Source: Asaia sp003994335
GTDB taxonomy: Bacteria; Pseudomonadota; Alphaproteobacteria; Acetobacterales; Acetobacteraceae
Direction: 5' to 3'
Assembly: GCF_037151175.1 (NCBI RefSeq)
Contig: NZ_JBBCOR010000002.1
Coordinates: 310,001-374,000 of the forward strand
Length of the DNA: 64,000 nt
Shown here one piece after another: positions 17,849 through 26,911 of this stretch (position 1 is its first letter; each line of letters starts with the position of its first letter). The position numbers and the translations under genes were made by a program. The notes under the pieces were generated by a model that saw only the letters and a program-made list of their open reading frames with translations, was not told where the DNA came from and did no database searches.

Positions 17849-20113
17849 ATGAAACATCGCCACCGATCTGACTTCGCCCTGCGCCCCCTGTCTCGCCCTG
17901 TGCCGGGCCTCGTCTCCGCGCGACGCCATCTTTCCAGCGCCTCCATTCTTGCCCTTCTGGCTGGGGGCGGCCTTGGGTCTGTCGCCCCGGCCTATGCCGC
18001 CACCAAGCCTGTGAACGACACGGCACGCGCCCAAGCCGGAGCCCCCCGTACCGGTGTCGCGCATCCCAAACGCTCCTCGCATCTGGCAGGCAAGGCGGAA
18101 TCCATCACAGTCTCGCAACGTCGCCTCTCCCCCGTTGCTGCCGCGGCACGTCAGCTTGATACGGTGCCGGGTGGGGTCTCGGTCATCAATTCCAAGGAGG
18201 TTTTGCGCAGCCGCAATCTGACCAACGCCGATCTGCTGGCTTTTCAGCCTGGCGTGTTTGCCCAAAGCTCCGGCGGCGGCGACGGGTTGCGTCTGTCCAT
18301 CCGTGGCTCGGGCATCCAGACAGGCACGAATTATTTCCGCTCCGGTATTCTGCTGATGTTTGACGGTCTGCCGGTCACCACCCCGGCAGGCACGCCTTAT
18401 GAGCTTTTCGAAACTCTGGGCATTCAGTACACGGAGGTTCTGCGCGGAGCGAATGCCTTCGATTACGGTGGATTGCAGCTTGGCGGCGCAATCAATTACG
18501 TGGCCCCGACGGGCTATACGGCAGATCATTTCCAGGCGCGTGTCGAGGCGGGCAGCTTCAATTACAACAAGCAGCAGATCAGCTCCGGCGCCGTCATCGG
18601 CAAGTCCGATTATTATATCAGCATCACCAAATCCTATCGCGGCGGCTATCAGGCCCAGACAGCCGCAAGCAGCTTCGGCGTTAACGCGAATTACGGCTAC
18701 CGCTTCAGCGACAACGTCTCGACACGCCTTTTCTTCCGCTATCGCCAGACGCAGAACGGCTATCCGGGCTATCTGACCCGCGACCAGATCGAGACCAACC
18801 CGAAACAGGCTCAGGCGCTTTATGCCACGCTGCATGGTCATCGCATCCAGCCCGGCAGCAAATTCTATGGCGACATGACCACGATCCGGATCGATGACCG
18901 CTCCAAACTCGAACTCGGTTTCGATTATCAGGATGCGCCGATCGATATCCAAAATACGGCCACGGCCCAGCGCTGGGGCTACAAAACGGTCGCGGGCGTG
19001 CTGCGTTATAGTCGCGATGACAGGATGTGGGGCCATAAGAGCGAGACGCTTTTTGGGATCGATACCTATACCGATCTGGAAGCCTGGCAGACCAATCGTT
19101 CACGCACCAATACCGGCATTTATGCCAAAATCCCCTTCGGCACCGTGCTGCGCCATTCGAATTACGGCGGCACCGATAATTACTTTCATATCCGGAACAA
19201 TTTTGAGCTCTTCCATAATTTCTGGCTGACGGCGGCCGGTGCGCTCGATTTCGTGCAGCGTTCGACCGAGGTCACCTATCCCACTCAGAGCTCTGTCGGC
19301 ACCTCCGGACTTGGCTTTACGCCACGTGGCGGCTTTCGCTACGTGATTTCGCCCCATGTTTCGATTTACGGCAATGTCAGCCGCAGCTTTCAGCCGCCCA
19401 ATGACTGGCAGCTTCTGTCAGGCGCGCTCTACACCTCCGGTCCGGCACAAGGACTCAATGCCTCGGGGGTAAAGCTCGATAACCAGACCGCCACGACCTA
19501 TGAAGCCGGCACACGGGGAGAGTGGAAAAACAATCGCTGGAGCGTCTCCTATTACTATTCGGACGTACGCAACGAGCTGCTTTCGGTCATGACGCCCCTC
19601 TCCCAGCTTTACGGTGCGGCCACCTATTCCAACGCCAGCCCGACGACGCATCAGGGTGTCGAGGCCTCGCTGGAAACCGATCTCGTCAAATGGTCAGGTG
19701 GCAAGCTCGGCCTGCGCCAGTCCTATACCTGGCAGGATTTTCACTTCAAGCATGACGCGGTGTTCGGCCATAATGCCCTGCCCGGCATCCCGGCCCATTT
19801 CTATCAGGGGGAAATACGCCTCGACCTGAAGAACGGGCTCTATGCCAATTTCAATACACAGGTCTCGTCCAAGGTCTCCGGCTCCTATGACGACACCTAT
19901 TACGCGCCCTCCTACCATATCTTTAACACGACCATCGGATATGAATGGCCGCACAAACATCGTCAGGTCTTCCTATCCTTCAACAATCTCGCCAACACCC
20001 ATTACGCCTCGATCGTCGTGCCGGGCTATATCGCCGCAGGCAAGCAACTCTCGGTGTTTCAGCCGGGTGACGGTTTTGGCGTCTTCGCCGGTGTCTCGGC
20101 GGGCTTCAATTGA
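17849..20113 (+). CDS. TonB-dependent outer-membrane receptor near the sulfur operon
   Basis: A 754-residue receptor. An N-terminal signal with a hydrophobic core (SILALLAGGGLGSVAP) ends in AYA before the mature part. The plug domain has TVPGGVSVINSKEV, GLRLSIRGSGIQTGTNYFRS and GGAINYVAPTGYTADHF; the C-terminus is a 22-strand-type barrel ending in an aromatic-rich strand (FGVFAGVSAGFN). It lies 218 bases after the MFS gene on the same strand and may bring the operon's substrate through the outer membrane. Upstream has no obvious promoter, and the ribosome-binding site of ATG 17849 is weak. Siderophore uptake is the default alternative. Confidence 0.88.
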   Translation: MKHRHRSDFALRPLSRPVPGLVSARRHLSSASILALLAGGGLGSVAPAYAATKPVNDTARAQAGAPRTGVAHPKRSSHLAGKAESITVSQRRLSPVAAAARQLDTVPGGVSVINSKEVLRSRNLTNADLLAFQPGVFAQSSGGGDGLRLSIRGSGIQTGTNYFRSGILLMFDGLPVTTPAGTPYELFETLGIQYTEVLRGANAFDYGGLQLGGAINYVAPTGYTADHFQARVEAGSFNYNKQQISSGAVIGKSDYYISITKSYRGGYQAQTAASSFGVNANYGYRFSDNVSTRLFFRYRQTQNGYPGYLTRDQIETNPKQAQALYATLHGHRIQPGSKFYGDMTTIRIDDRSKLELGFDYQDAPIDIQNTATAQRWGYKTVAGVLRYSRDDRMWGHKSETLFGIDTYTDLEAWQTNRSRTNTGIYAKIPFGTVLRHSNYGGTDNYFHIRNNFELFHNFWLTAAGALDFVQRSTEVTYPTQSSVGTSGLGFTPRGGFRYVISPHVSIYGNVSRSFQPPNDWQLLSGALYTSGPAQGLNASGVKLDNQTATTYEAGTRGEWKNNRWSVSYYYSDVRNELLSVMTPLSQLYGAATYSNASPTTHQGVEASLETDLVKWSGGKLGLRQSYTWQDFHFKHDAVFGHNALPGIPAHFYQGEIRLDLKNGLYANFNTQVSSKVSGSYDDTYYAPSYHIFNTTIGYEWPHKHRQVFLSFNNLANTHYASIVVPGYIAAGKQLSVFQPGDGFGVFAGVSAGFN

Positions 20114-20144
20114 AACCCGCCTGTGAGACAGGATCGAAGGCGAT

Positions 20145-21464
20145 TCAACCCAGTTCCCAGGTCATCCTGATCTGGGACTCATAGGACTGGTCTTGTCTCC
20201 ACTGCTCGGGCAGCCACACGATCCCTGCTCCATAGCGAGAGAGAGCCTCGGGCGGCGCCTTGAGATTCGGCACTCCATCATTCGCGATGTGCAGGAAAGC
20301 GATCATTGGAGCGCCATCCGGTGTGGTCTGATAGTCGGCGCCCTGAACCCAGTTCGGCTCTCCCAAAAACTTGTCTCCTTCCCAGTTCAGCAAGGGCGAG
20401 GCGGGTGGAACCGCGCTTTCCTCTCCTCTCAGGAGGAAACTATGCGCTGCGTCTGCCTCCATCAAAGCGTCCGAACCCAACCATCGAAGCGCCGTCACGA
20501 GATCGCTGTCCTCTGCCCTCGCATCGGGCCGGGACTCGTATTCCATGAGAATCCCCGTATCGCGTGTCTTGCAGAACGCCGTGATTTTCCTCCCACAAGG
20601 CGGTTCGAGATCCCCGCTGACAGGCATGGGGCGCAATACCCTCGGCTCGCCCTTGCGGACGAAACGAATGGTGAATGGTGGGTTGTCAGGGAGCCGGGGC
20701 CAGTCCTCGATAATCGGATTCACAAAAACCAGAAAGGCCTCGATCCCCGCTGGCAAGCATGCCCTGATGGGCTCAGGAAGGTCGGCCCACCGATACTGAC
20801 TGTGAAAAAGACAGGGGCCGATCTTCCCGTCGTAACACCAGTGCGGCCAGTCCATCGAGACCGGCATGAAGGGTGCGCCGTAATATCGGGACGCTTCCGG
20901 CCCAACCGCCTCACTTTCCCCGAGCCTCTGTGGCTGGAAGCGGGGAATATAGGCATCCTTGGTCAGGCGCTGTGCCATGAAGCCGCACAAAGCCCGACGA
21001 GCCTGGGCGAGTTTCTCTGTGAAATCGATCCCACGCAGATCGATGATCGGGATGCTCTTGCCTGTGAGGTCAAGATAGGCCTGAGCCAGAAGCCTGTCAG
21101 TTTCATTTTCCACAGCCAGGGCGGCAATGCTGAAACGCTGCGCCTTGCGAAAGGCGTCACGTTCTTTGTCGGACGCTCCAAGCTTTGGATAGGGACATGG
21201 CGGCAAGACTTCCTCGACGCTGCACAGCTTTCCGGGCAAATCCAGATCACCATGACATACAGAGATAGGGGTTCGGGACTGGATTTTCTCAAGGGATGAT
21301 GGGAGTGAGAGATCACCCTTCAGCCCTTTTTCCGTCGCATAAGCCTGCGCCTTGGGCCCTCTGATCAGTCCGACAAGCCCGTCTGGCAGCCCCCAGGAAA
21401 AGCAATCATCCTCCGACGCTGATGCATTCAAGGGGACCTGACGAACATGACAGGGCAACGGCAT
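20145..21464 (-). CDS. DUF1963/YwqG-like protein
   Basis: A 439-residue cytoplasmic protein. APFMPVSMDWPHW, a later FLVFVNPII stretch, and the C-terminal FLGEPNWVQGADYQTTPDGA with MIAFLHIAND resemble the DUF1963 (YwqG-like) family, whose function is unknown; this protein is longer, with an extra N-terminal half of about 170 residues. I place the start at ATG 21464 because GGGAGA lies just upstream; the open frame to 21569 has no coding character. It converges with the receptor gene (31-base gap). Confidence 0.6.
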   Translation of the reverse strand: MPLPCHVRQVPLNASASEDDCFSWGLPDGLVGLIRGPKAQAYATEKGLKGDLSLPSSLEKIQSRTPISVCHGDLDLPGKLCSVEEVLPPCPYPKLGASDKERDAFRKAQRFSIAALAVENETDRLLAQAYLDLTGKSIPIIDLRGIDFTEKLAQARRALCGFMAQRLTKDAYIPRFQPQRLGESEAVGPEASRYYGAPFMPVSMDWPHWCYDGKIGPCLFHSQYRWADLPEPIRACLPAGIEAFLVFVNPIIEDWPRLPDNPPFTIRFVRKGEPRVLRPMPVSGDLEPPCGRKITAFCKTRDTGILMEYESRPDARAEDSDLVTALRWLGSDALMEADAAHSFLLRGEESAVPPASPLLNWEGDKFLGEPNWVQGADYQTTPDGAPMIAFLHIANDGVPNLKAPPEALSRYGAGIVWLPEQWRQDQSYESQIRMTWELG

Positions 21465-21788
21465 AGGTTCATCTCCCGGTGCTTGCTCGCACCTTGTTTC
21501 ACGCCAGCATTTCATCGGCCCGTGTGGACAGGCAAGGGGCGTGGAGACCCTGTAACGGGATTGTGGCATTCCGCCCCCATAATCCCGTTCTCCGACAGAG
21601 GACCAGTCCGAGCAGGTCGGACATCAAAAAACAGAGCCAAGCCCCTGTTTTGACCTTTCTTTCTGGAACATTTTTCGCGATCAGACGCTCTGGCCGGGCG
21701 AATTCATGGAACGGTCACACACCACCTTGCATGAATCCTTTATCGAGGCGCCGTACCCCGGCACTCTTCTGGAAAAAGGAGCAGGTCA
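21465..21788. other. Divergent intergenic region with a long hairpin
   Basis: No convincing ORF. It contains the inverted repeat at 21554-21589 listed separately, a T-rich patch near 21650-21675, and the AAAGGAG ribosome-binding site of the small ORF at 21789. Confidence 0.55.
21554..21589. repeat. 13-bp inverted repeat (hairpin)
   Basis: AACGGGATTGTGG (21554-21566) pairs with CCATAATCCCGTT (21577-21589) with one G-T wobble and a 10-base loop. It is upstream of both flanking genes and has no T-run, so it is not a terminator for either. Confidence 0.5.
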
Positions 21789-21959
21789 ATGGAACTTCAG
21801 CTTCAGCATGACACGCCCAACGCCCCTTCGGATCGCTGGCGTCAGACGCTTGTTGCCGCATGGCGGGAGCATCGACTGGCCACGATTTCCTTCCAGTCGC
21901 GTCGCGGCGCATTGATGTCTCTGGACGAAGAGACGCTGCGCGACGATGATCAGACCTGA
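21789..21959 (+). CDS. 56-residue protein, weakly DUF1127-like
   Basis: A short ORF with AAAGGAG about 8 bases before ATG. It reads MELQLQHDTPNAPSD, then RWRQTLVAAWREHR and a C-terminal LMSLDEETLRDDDQT. The Trp/Arg-rich helix followed by LxxLDExTLRD is like small DUF1127 proteins, but the match is by eye and weak. It precedes the phosphoesterase gene by 90 bases on the same strand. Confidence 0.5.
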   Translation: MELQLQHDTPNAPSDRWRQTLVAAWREHRLATISFQSRRGALMSLDEETLRDDDQT

Positions 21960-22049
21960 GCCCTGCGCGGCCCCTCCGCCTGCGGCCATGTGGCGCAGGC
22001 GAGAGGGGCTGCGGCTCCCCATCCAGAACAGGTATTGTCGCCCCACACC

Positions 22050-23732
22050 ATGATTCGTCCGATACGCTCTCTTGCTGCTGCCCTTCTCACTCTGACCTGC
22101 CTCAGCCCGGCTACCGTGACGCGCGCAGCGCCTGAACCGGTGAAAACACTATCCGCATCAGACCTGCGGACGAAAACACCAATCAAGCATGTGATCGTGA
22201 TCTTCGATGAGAACGTCTCGTTCGACCATTATTTCGCGACCTATCCCCAGGCATCAAACCCGGAGGGCGAGCCGGTATTCATGCCGAAGCTCGGAACGCC
22301 ACCCGCCAACACGCTGTTGCGGTCCAATCTGCTGGTCACCAATCCCAACACGAACCCGGCGAATGGGCCCGACGCCTCCGTGCCGTTCCGGCTCGATCGC
22401 AGCCAGGCCAGTACGGCAGACCAGAACCACGGCTATACCGCCGAGCAGATGGCCTATAATGGCGGCAAGGCCGATCTCTTTCCGCTGCATACAGGCAAAG
22501 GCTCACCGGGCGGCGTCGGGGCATTTGCCACGCGCGGTCAGGTCATGGGATATTTTGACGGCAATACCGTCACAGCGCTCTGGCGGTACGCCCAACGCTT
22601 CGCCATGAGCGACAACGCCTACACAGATACTTACGGTCCCTCAACGCCCGGTGCACTCGAGATCGTCTCGGGACAGACCAACGGGTTGCATATCACCGCC
22701 TCCGCCCAGAAGCCCTCGACCCGGGCCCTGCCTTCACCGTTCATCAAGGATGGGCAGGGCAGCATGACCATGATCAACGATATCGATCCGACTGGCGATG
22801 TCTGTTCGCTCCCCGGGGAGCAGGTCTGGATGGAGGGGCGTAATATAGGCGACCTGCTGAATGCCAGAGGTATCAGCTGGGGCGGCTTCATGGCCGGGTT
22901 CGACCTCTCGACACATAACCGCAATGGCACGACGGGGTGCCAGCGCGCCACCTATTCCACCGTCGTGGCTCAGACGGTTGTCGACTACATTCCCCATCAT
23001 AACTGGTTCCAGTATTATCCGAGCACATCCAACCCGAAGCACTTGCGACCATCGGGCGTCGAGGCCATCGGCCAGACGATGGCCGCCGACGGCAAGACAA
23101 AAGACCCTGCCAATCATCAGTACGATCTAGAGGATTTCATCGCCGCCACGCGCGCTGGCCATATGCCTGCCGTGTCTTTCCTGAAACTCCCGGCGTTCCA
23201 GGACGCCCATGCGGGCTATTCCGACCCGCTCGACGAGCAGGAGGGCGTAGTCCGTCTGGTCAATTTCATCCAGTCACGCCCGGAATGGAAGGACACCGCC
23301 ATCATCATCGCCTATGACGATTCCGATGGTTGGTATGACCACGCCTTTACTCCCGTGCAGCACAACTCGCATGACGCATCCGCAGACCAGCTCGACGGAC
23401 CGGGTCAGTGCGGCAAGGGATCTGCCCCCAACGGCCTGAAGGGCAAGCCGGCAAATGGCCGCTGCGGCCCCGGCACAAGAACCCCGCTTCTGGTGCTGTC
23501 GCCCTGGGCAAGGCGCAATGCCATTGACCATACACTTCTGACACAGAGCTCCGTACTGCGCTTCATCGAGAATAACTGGCTCGATGGCTCGCGTCTCGGC
23601 GGAGGGTCCTTCGATCAGGACGCACAGGATATGGACGGGATGTTCAACTTTCAGAGCAAGCCGGACGCCACGCCGCTCTATCTTGCGCCGAGGGATGGGT
23701 CAGTCCTGCATGAAGCGCCCAAGGCTTTCTGA
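22050..23732 (+). CDS. Secreted AcpA/phospholipase-C-type phosphoesterase
   Basis: A 560-residue periplasmic or secreted phosphoesterase. The N-terminus has a signal peptide (RSLAAALLTLTCLSPATVTRA). KHVIVIFDENVSFDHYFATY is the metal-binding start of the phospholipase C/acid phosphatase AcpA family; SDNAYTDTYGPSTPGALEI, SFLKLPAFQDAHAGYSDPLD, AYDDSDGWYDH and RTPLLVLSPWARRN are other conserved blocks. It hydrolyses phosphomonoesters or phospholipids. I start at ATG 22050 because it gives a clean signal peptide; an earlier in-frame ATG at 21990 would add 20 residues. The next gene overlaps or closely follows. Confidence 0.9.
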   Translation: MIRPIRSLAAALLTLTCLSPATVTRAAPEPVKTLSASDLRTKTPIKHVIVIFDENVSFDHYFATYPQASNPEGEPVFMPKLGTPPANTLLRSNLLVTNPNTNPANGPDASVPFRLDRSQASTADQNHGYTAEQMAYNGGKADLFPLHTGKGSPGGVGAFATRGQVMGYFDGNTVTALWRYAQRFAMSDNAYTDTYGPSTPGALEIVSGQTNGLHITASAQKPSTRALPSPFIKDGQGSMTMINDIDPTGDVCSLPGEQVWMEGRNIGDLLNARGISWGGFMAGFDLSTHNRNGTTGCQRATYSTVVAQTVVDYIPHHNWFQYYPSTSNPKHLRPSGVEAIGQTMAADGKTKDPANHQYDLEDFIAATRAGHMPAVSFLKLPAFQDAHAGYSDPLDEQEGVVRLVNFIQSRPEWKDTAIIIAYDDSDGWYDHAFTPVQHNSHDASADQLDGPGQCGKGSAPNGLKGKPANGRCGPGTRTPLLVLSPWARRNAIDHTLLTQSSVLRFIENNWLDGSRLGGGSFDQDAQDMDGMFNFQSKPDATPLYLAPRDGSVLHEAPKAF

Positions 23733-25086
23733 TTTTTCGTGGATGACAGCGCGCACGGATGAGGGCGAGGCGCAGGCCACGCACACGTGGTCTCGCCTAA
23801 TCACGGTGGCGCTGTTGATCGGGTCTCTCGCCGCGACCATCCCCCAGGCTTTCGCGCGCGACTGCGCGCCTGCGCCTGACGGCGGCAACCCCTGCCCTGT
23901 CACGCTGATCCGCCCTCCAGTGGTCCCACTCTCCGCCATGGCGAAACTCGGCAAGGCGCTGTTTTTCGACAAGGCGCTCTCCGGATCTGGACAGCTTTCC
24001 TGCGCCTCGTGCCATGTACCGAGTGCGCATTACGCGCCGGACAACGCGCTGGCTTTCGCCAGGGGCGGTGTGGCGATGGACAAATTCGGCGTCCGCGCCG
24101 TGCCTTCGCTCACCTATCGCGAGCGCCAGCCGCCTTTCAGCGTCGGCCCCGATAATGCCACCAGCGAAACGGCGCCGCCTCCCCCATCGCCGCCCAGCGC
24201 TAAAGGCGTCAAATCGGCCAGTAATACCGGCGTCTCGGCTCAGGCCATGGTGCCGCAGGGCGGTTTGTTCTGGGACGGCAGGGCCGACACGCTGCAAAGC
24301 CAGGCCGCCGGGCCGCTCTTCGACCCTCGCGAAATGGCGGCGACACGCACTGGTATCGCCGCTCGCCTGCGCCATGCGCCCTATAGTGCCGATCTGTTTC
24401 GCCTGATGGGTGCTCATGCTTCGGACGACATGCTGATTGCTGAAGCGCTTTTCGCGCTGGCCCGCTATCAGATTGAAGCACCAGTTTTTCACCCTTACTC
24501 GAGCCGCTATGATGCCTGGCTTGAGGGACAAATCCGCCTGACAAGAGACGAAGCCGAAGGGCTGCGGCTTTTCAATGACCCGTCGAAAGGCAATTGTGCC
24601 GCCTGCCATCTGAGCATGGTCGATGAGGAAGGCAGACCGCCGCTCTTTACCGACCATCAATACGAAGCCCTCGCCGCCCCGCGTAACCCCCTCGCCCCGA
24701 AAGGCAGCTACGATCTCGGTCTCTGCGCGGCAGGCCGCGCGGATATCGGCCATACCGAAGCCTATTGCGGCTTCTTCCGCACCCCATCGCTGCGCAACAG
24801 CGCTACGCGTAAGGTGTTTTTCCATAACGGCACCTTTACCTCGCTGCGTCAGGTGATGGATTTCTATGAACTAAGGGACATTGAACCGTCTCAATTCTAT
24901 CCGCGACAGGCGGATGGGACTCTTCTGCTCAATGACGATCTGCCAAGGCGCTATTGGGGCAATATCGACAAGACCGACACGCCTTTCGGCCCGCGCAAAT
25001 CGCCCAGCCTGACGCCGGAAGAGCGCGAGAAAATCATTGTCTTCCTTGGAACCCTGACGGATGGGCAAGCTCCTCAGCGCAAGTGA
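23710..25086 (+). CDS. Dihaem cytochrome c peroxidase/MauG-family protein
   Basis: A periplasmic dihaem protein. Two CXXCH motifs are visible, SCASCH near residue 100 and NCAACH near 298, with LFFDKALSGSGQLSCASCH and QGGLFWDGRADTL matching the CcpA/MauG family. A hydrophobic signal (LITVALLIGSLAATIPQAFA) lies near residues 31-50. The start may be ATG 23710, overlapping the phosphoesterase end by 23 bases, or ATG 23743, which shortens the protein by 11 residues; neither has a strong ribosome-binding site. Overlap implies co-expression with the phosphoesterase; the reason for that pairing is not known to me. Confidence 0.85.
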   Translation: MKRPRLSDFSWMTARTDEGEAQATHTWSRLITVALLIGSLAATIPQAFARDCAPAPDGGNPCPVTLIRPPVVPLSAMAKLGKALFFDKALSGSGQLSCASCHVPSAHYAPDNALAFARGGVAMDKFGVRAVPSLTYRERQPPFSVGPDNATSETAPPPPSPPSAKGVKSASNTGVSAQAMVPQGGLFWDGRADTLQSQAAGPLFDPREMAATRTGIAARLRHAPYSADLFRLMGAHASDDMLIAEALFALARYQIEAPVFHPYSSRYDAWLEGQIRLTRDEAEGLRLFNDPSKGNCAACHLSMVDEEGRPPLFTDHQYEALAAPRNPLAPKGSYDLGLCAAGRADIGHTEAYCGFFRTPSLRNSATRKVFFHNGTFTSLRQVMDFYELRDIEPSQFYPRQADGTLLLNDDLPRRYWGNIDKTDTPFGPRKSPSLTPEEREKIIVFLGTLTDGQAPQRK

Positions 25087-25108
25087 TCTCTCCCACAAAA
25101 GGGATCAC
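25083..25108 (+). terminator. Hairpin after the peroxidase gene
   Basis: GTGATCTC and GGGATCAC (25083-25090 and 25101-25108) pair with one G-T wobble around a 10-base loop; the stop codon lies in the left arm. There is no T-run, so termination is only suggested. Confidence 0.35.
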
Positions 25109-25151
25109 GATACAGATCGATCCGGTCTGGAAGATCCGCAATGCGCGGGGG

Positions 25152-25898
25152 TCATTCAGATACGCGCTTCCCGTTCACCCTGGGCAGTTCGAGTAACAGC
25201 CACGCGATGAACAAGGCCAGACCGATCAATCCGACACGCCATAGCGGATCGGGGTAGAGAACGAGGAAGCGCAGTCCGCTCGCCCACAGAAACAAGACAA
25301 AACCGGTGGCCGCTATGACGAGTATCTGCGCCCAGCGCTGTCTCCCCAGTCCGGAGGCGACTTCAGGCAAGATCCGGCTGTGCAAGACCCAAAGCGCCCC
25401 CGCAAGAAAAAGCGAACCGCAGGCGAAAAGCCCCCAAGGCGAGAGATCCATCCCCTGGTTGAAACGACCGGTATCTCCTGTCGCCAGGAACGGACGCATC
25501 CAGAGATAAGCAATGAGCTCAGCAAGGTTGAGGATCAGAAACCAGTAAAGGGCGAAAAATACAATGGGCCGGATGCATGCTCTCACATGGAGCAGGCACG
25601 AAATCAGGATGACAACCAAGATACCGTGCATCGCCAGTGGCGCACCGCCTATGGCGGCTTCGGCGTTATGTCCGCGCCCATGAAACAAGGCGTCATAGGG
25701 AACACCTTCATCCCAGCCCTGCATGGTGATCAGATTTCCCCAGACCACGGTCATGGGGGTGCCGGAATAGCCGAGCGCCCAGCCCATCGTACTATGGGTG
25801 AACTCATGCAGGAGGATCATGACAGCCTGGAGAAGGAAATAACCACCCACCATGAGCCCTGCGTAGAAAATGCGCTTCAGTGAGGAATTGGCTGACAT
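25152..25898 (-). CDS. Integral membrane protein with an HEXXH motif
   Basis: A 248-residue protein with about six hydrophobic segments. The first, YFLLQAVMILLHEFTHSTMG, contains HEFTH, the zinc-site pattern of membrane metallopeptidases (M50-like), here near residue 31. I do not see a clear second NxxPG or LDG motif, so peptidase activity is uncertain. AAGGA precedes the ATG at 25898. It converges with the peroxidase gene. Function unknown. Confidence 0.6.
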   Translation of the reverse strand: MSANSSLKRIFYAGLMVGGYFLLQAVMILLHEFTHSTMGWALGYSGTPMTVVWGNLITMQGWDEGVPYDALFHGRGHNAEAAIGGAPLAMHGILVVILISCLLHVRACIRPIVFFALYWFLILNLAELIAYLWMRPFLATGDTGRFNQGMDLSPWGLFACGSLFLAGALWVLHSRILPEVASGLGRQRWAQILVIAATGFVLFLWASGLRFLVLYPDPLWRVGLIGLALFIAWLLLELPRVNGKRVSE

Positions 25899-26415
25899 GA
25901 CATTTTCCTTGATGGGCGATGATGATCGTCAACGCCGGCTGACGTTTCATCTTTGCATGCAGATCGCGCGCGATCACCGCTGATCGACCTCTACACGGAA
26001 ATAGGCGCGCTGCCGCCTGATCTCGTATCGATCTACGCGGTAAGAACCACCCATTCCGGACGCGCCATGGCGCCTCTCTCCTGACAGGCACAGCTGCGTC
26101 AGGATCTACACTCAGCGCGCGCGCCGGGTACCTCCATGAGTTTGGCGCGGTATGCCGCAAAACCGGGGAGCGCAGGAGCCCCATTCAAGCCGCTTGACGC
26201 GCTCAAGCCGTGCTCTAGAGTGGCTCCTGCCTAAAAAGACAGCGATGCAGGTATGGTGACAACCTGCGGTCTCTCTTGAGACAGTCACGCTTGAGCACTT
26301 GAACCTGCTCTTGGCCATGGCCGGACACAACGAGGATTGGCCTCGTTCGTGGTCGGTCGTCGCTGTCCGCATCGCGATCGGCTCGTGTCCGCCTTCTCTC
26401 TGGAAAGGCACGATC
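25899..26415. other. Intergenic region with leader hairpin
   Basis: No convincing ORF; frames open here lack family signal and good ribosome-binding sites. It contains the 14-bp palindrome GATCGCGCGCGATC (25962-25975) and the hairpin AACGAGG-ATTGG-CCTCGTT (26329-26347), 68 bases before the VOC gene, which may lie in its leader mRNA. Confidence 0.45.
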
Positions 26416-26823
26416 ATGAAACTCAACCACATCAATCTTTACAGCCATGACACGGAATCCGATCGGGCTATGTTCGAGCGCTATTTCGGCCTTCATACTC
26501 TCGTCGTACGGGGGACGACGATGGCGATCATGCAGGACGAAGACGGCCTGGTGCTGATCATCAATCATTTCGACAGGAAACTGGGAGGCTTCCTCTATCC
26601 CGAGCATTTCGACATTCTGCATATCGGCTTCATCCTGGAATCCCGTGAAGCTGTCGACACCCTTTATGAACGCCTACAGAATGATGGGAAGGCGACCCGG
26701 CCTCCACAGACGGCACATGGTGCCTGGAGCTTCTATTTCCGGGCTCCGGGCGGTTACTTCATCGAGGTCACAACCTTGACCGCGGTGCGCCCTCATGAAG
26801 CCTATCAGGCTACCTCGCCTTGA
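26416..26823 (+). CDS. VOC-superfamily (glyoxalase-like) protein
   Basis: A 135-residue vicinal-oxygen-chelate protein. It starts MKLNHINLYSHDTESDRAMF with the typical His in the first beta strand, and ends FYFRAPGGYFIEVTT with the paired Glu. The chosen ATG 26416 has GGAAAGG upstream; the frame is open to 26299 but without domain content. Such proteins include glyoxalases, dioxygenases and antibiotic-resistance proteins; substrate unknown. It converges with a second VOC gene. Confidence 0.75.
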   Translation: MKLNHINLYSHDTESDRAMFERYFGLHTLVVRGTTMAIMQDEDGLVLIINHFDRKLGGFLYPEHFDILHIGFILESREAVDTLYERLQNDGKATRPPQTAHGAWSFYFRAPGGYFIEVTTLTAVRPHEAYQATSP

Positions 26824-26911
26824 GGCTTTCCTCGGTCGACGGCGCGCCCGTCGACCAATCAGTCCTGATCCGTCCAGCCAATCCCCGGGGTGAGCCGTCG
26901 TGCGGGACCAA

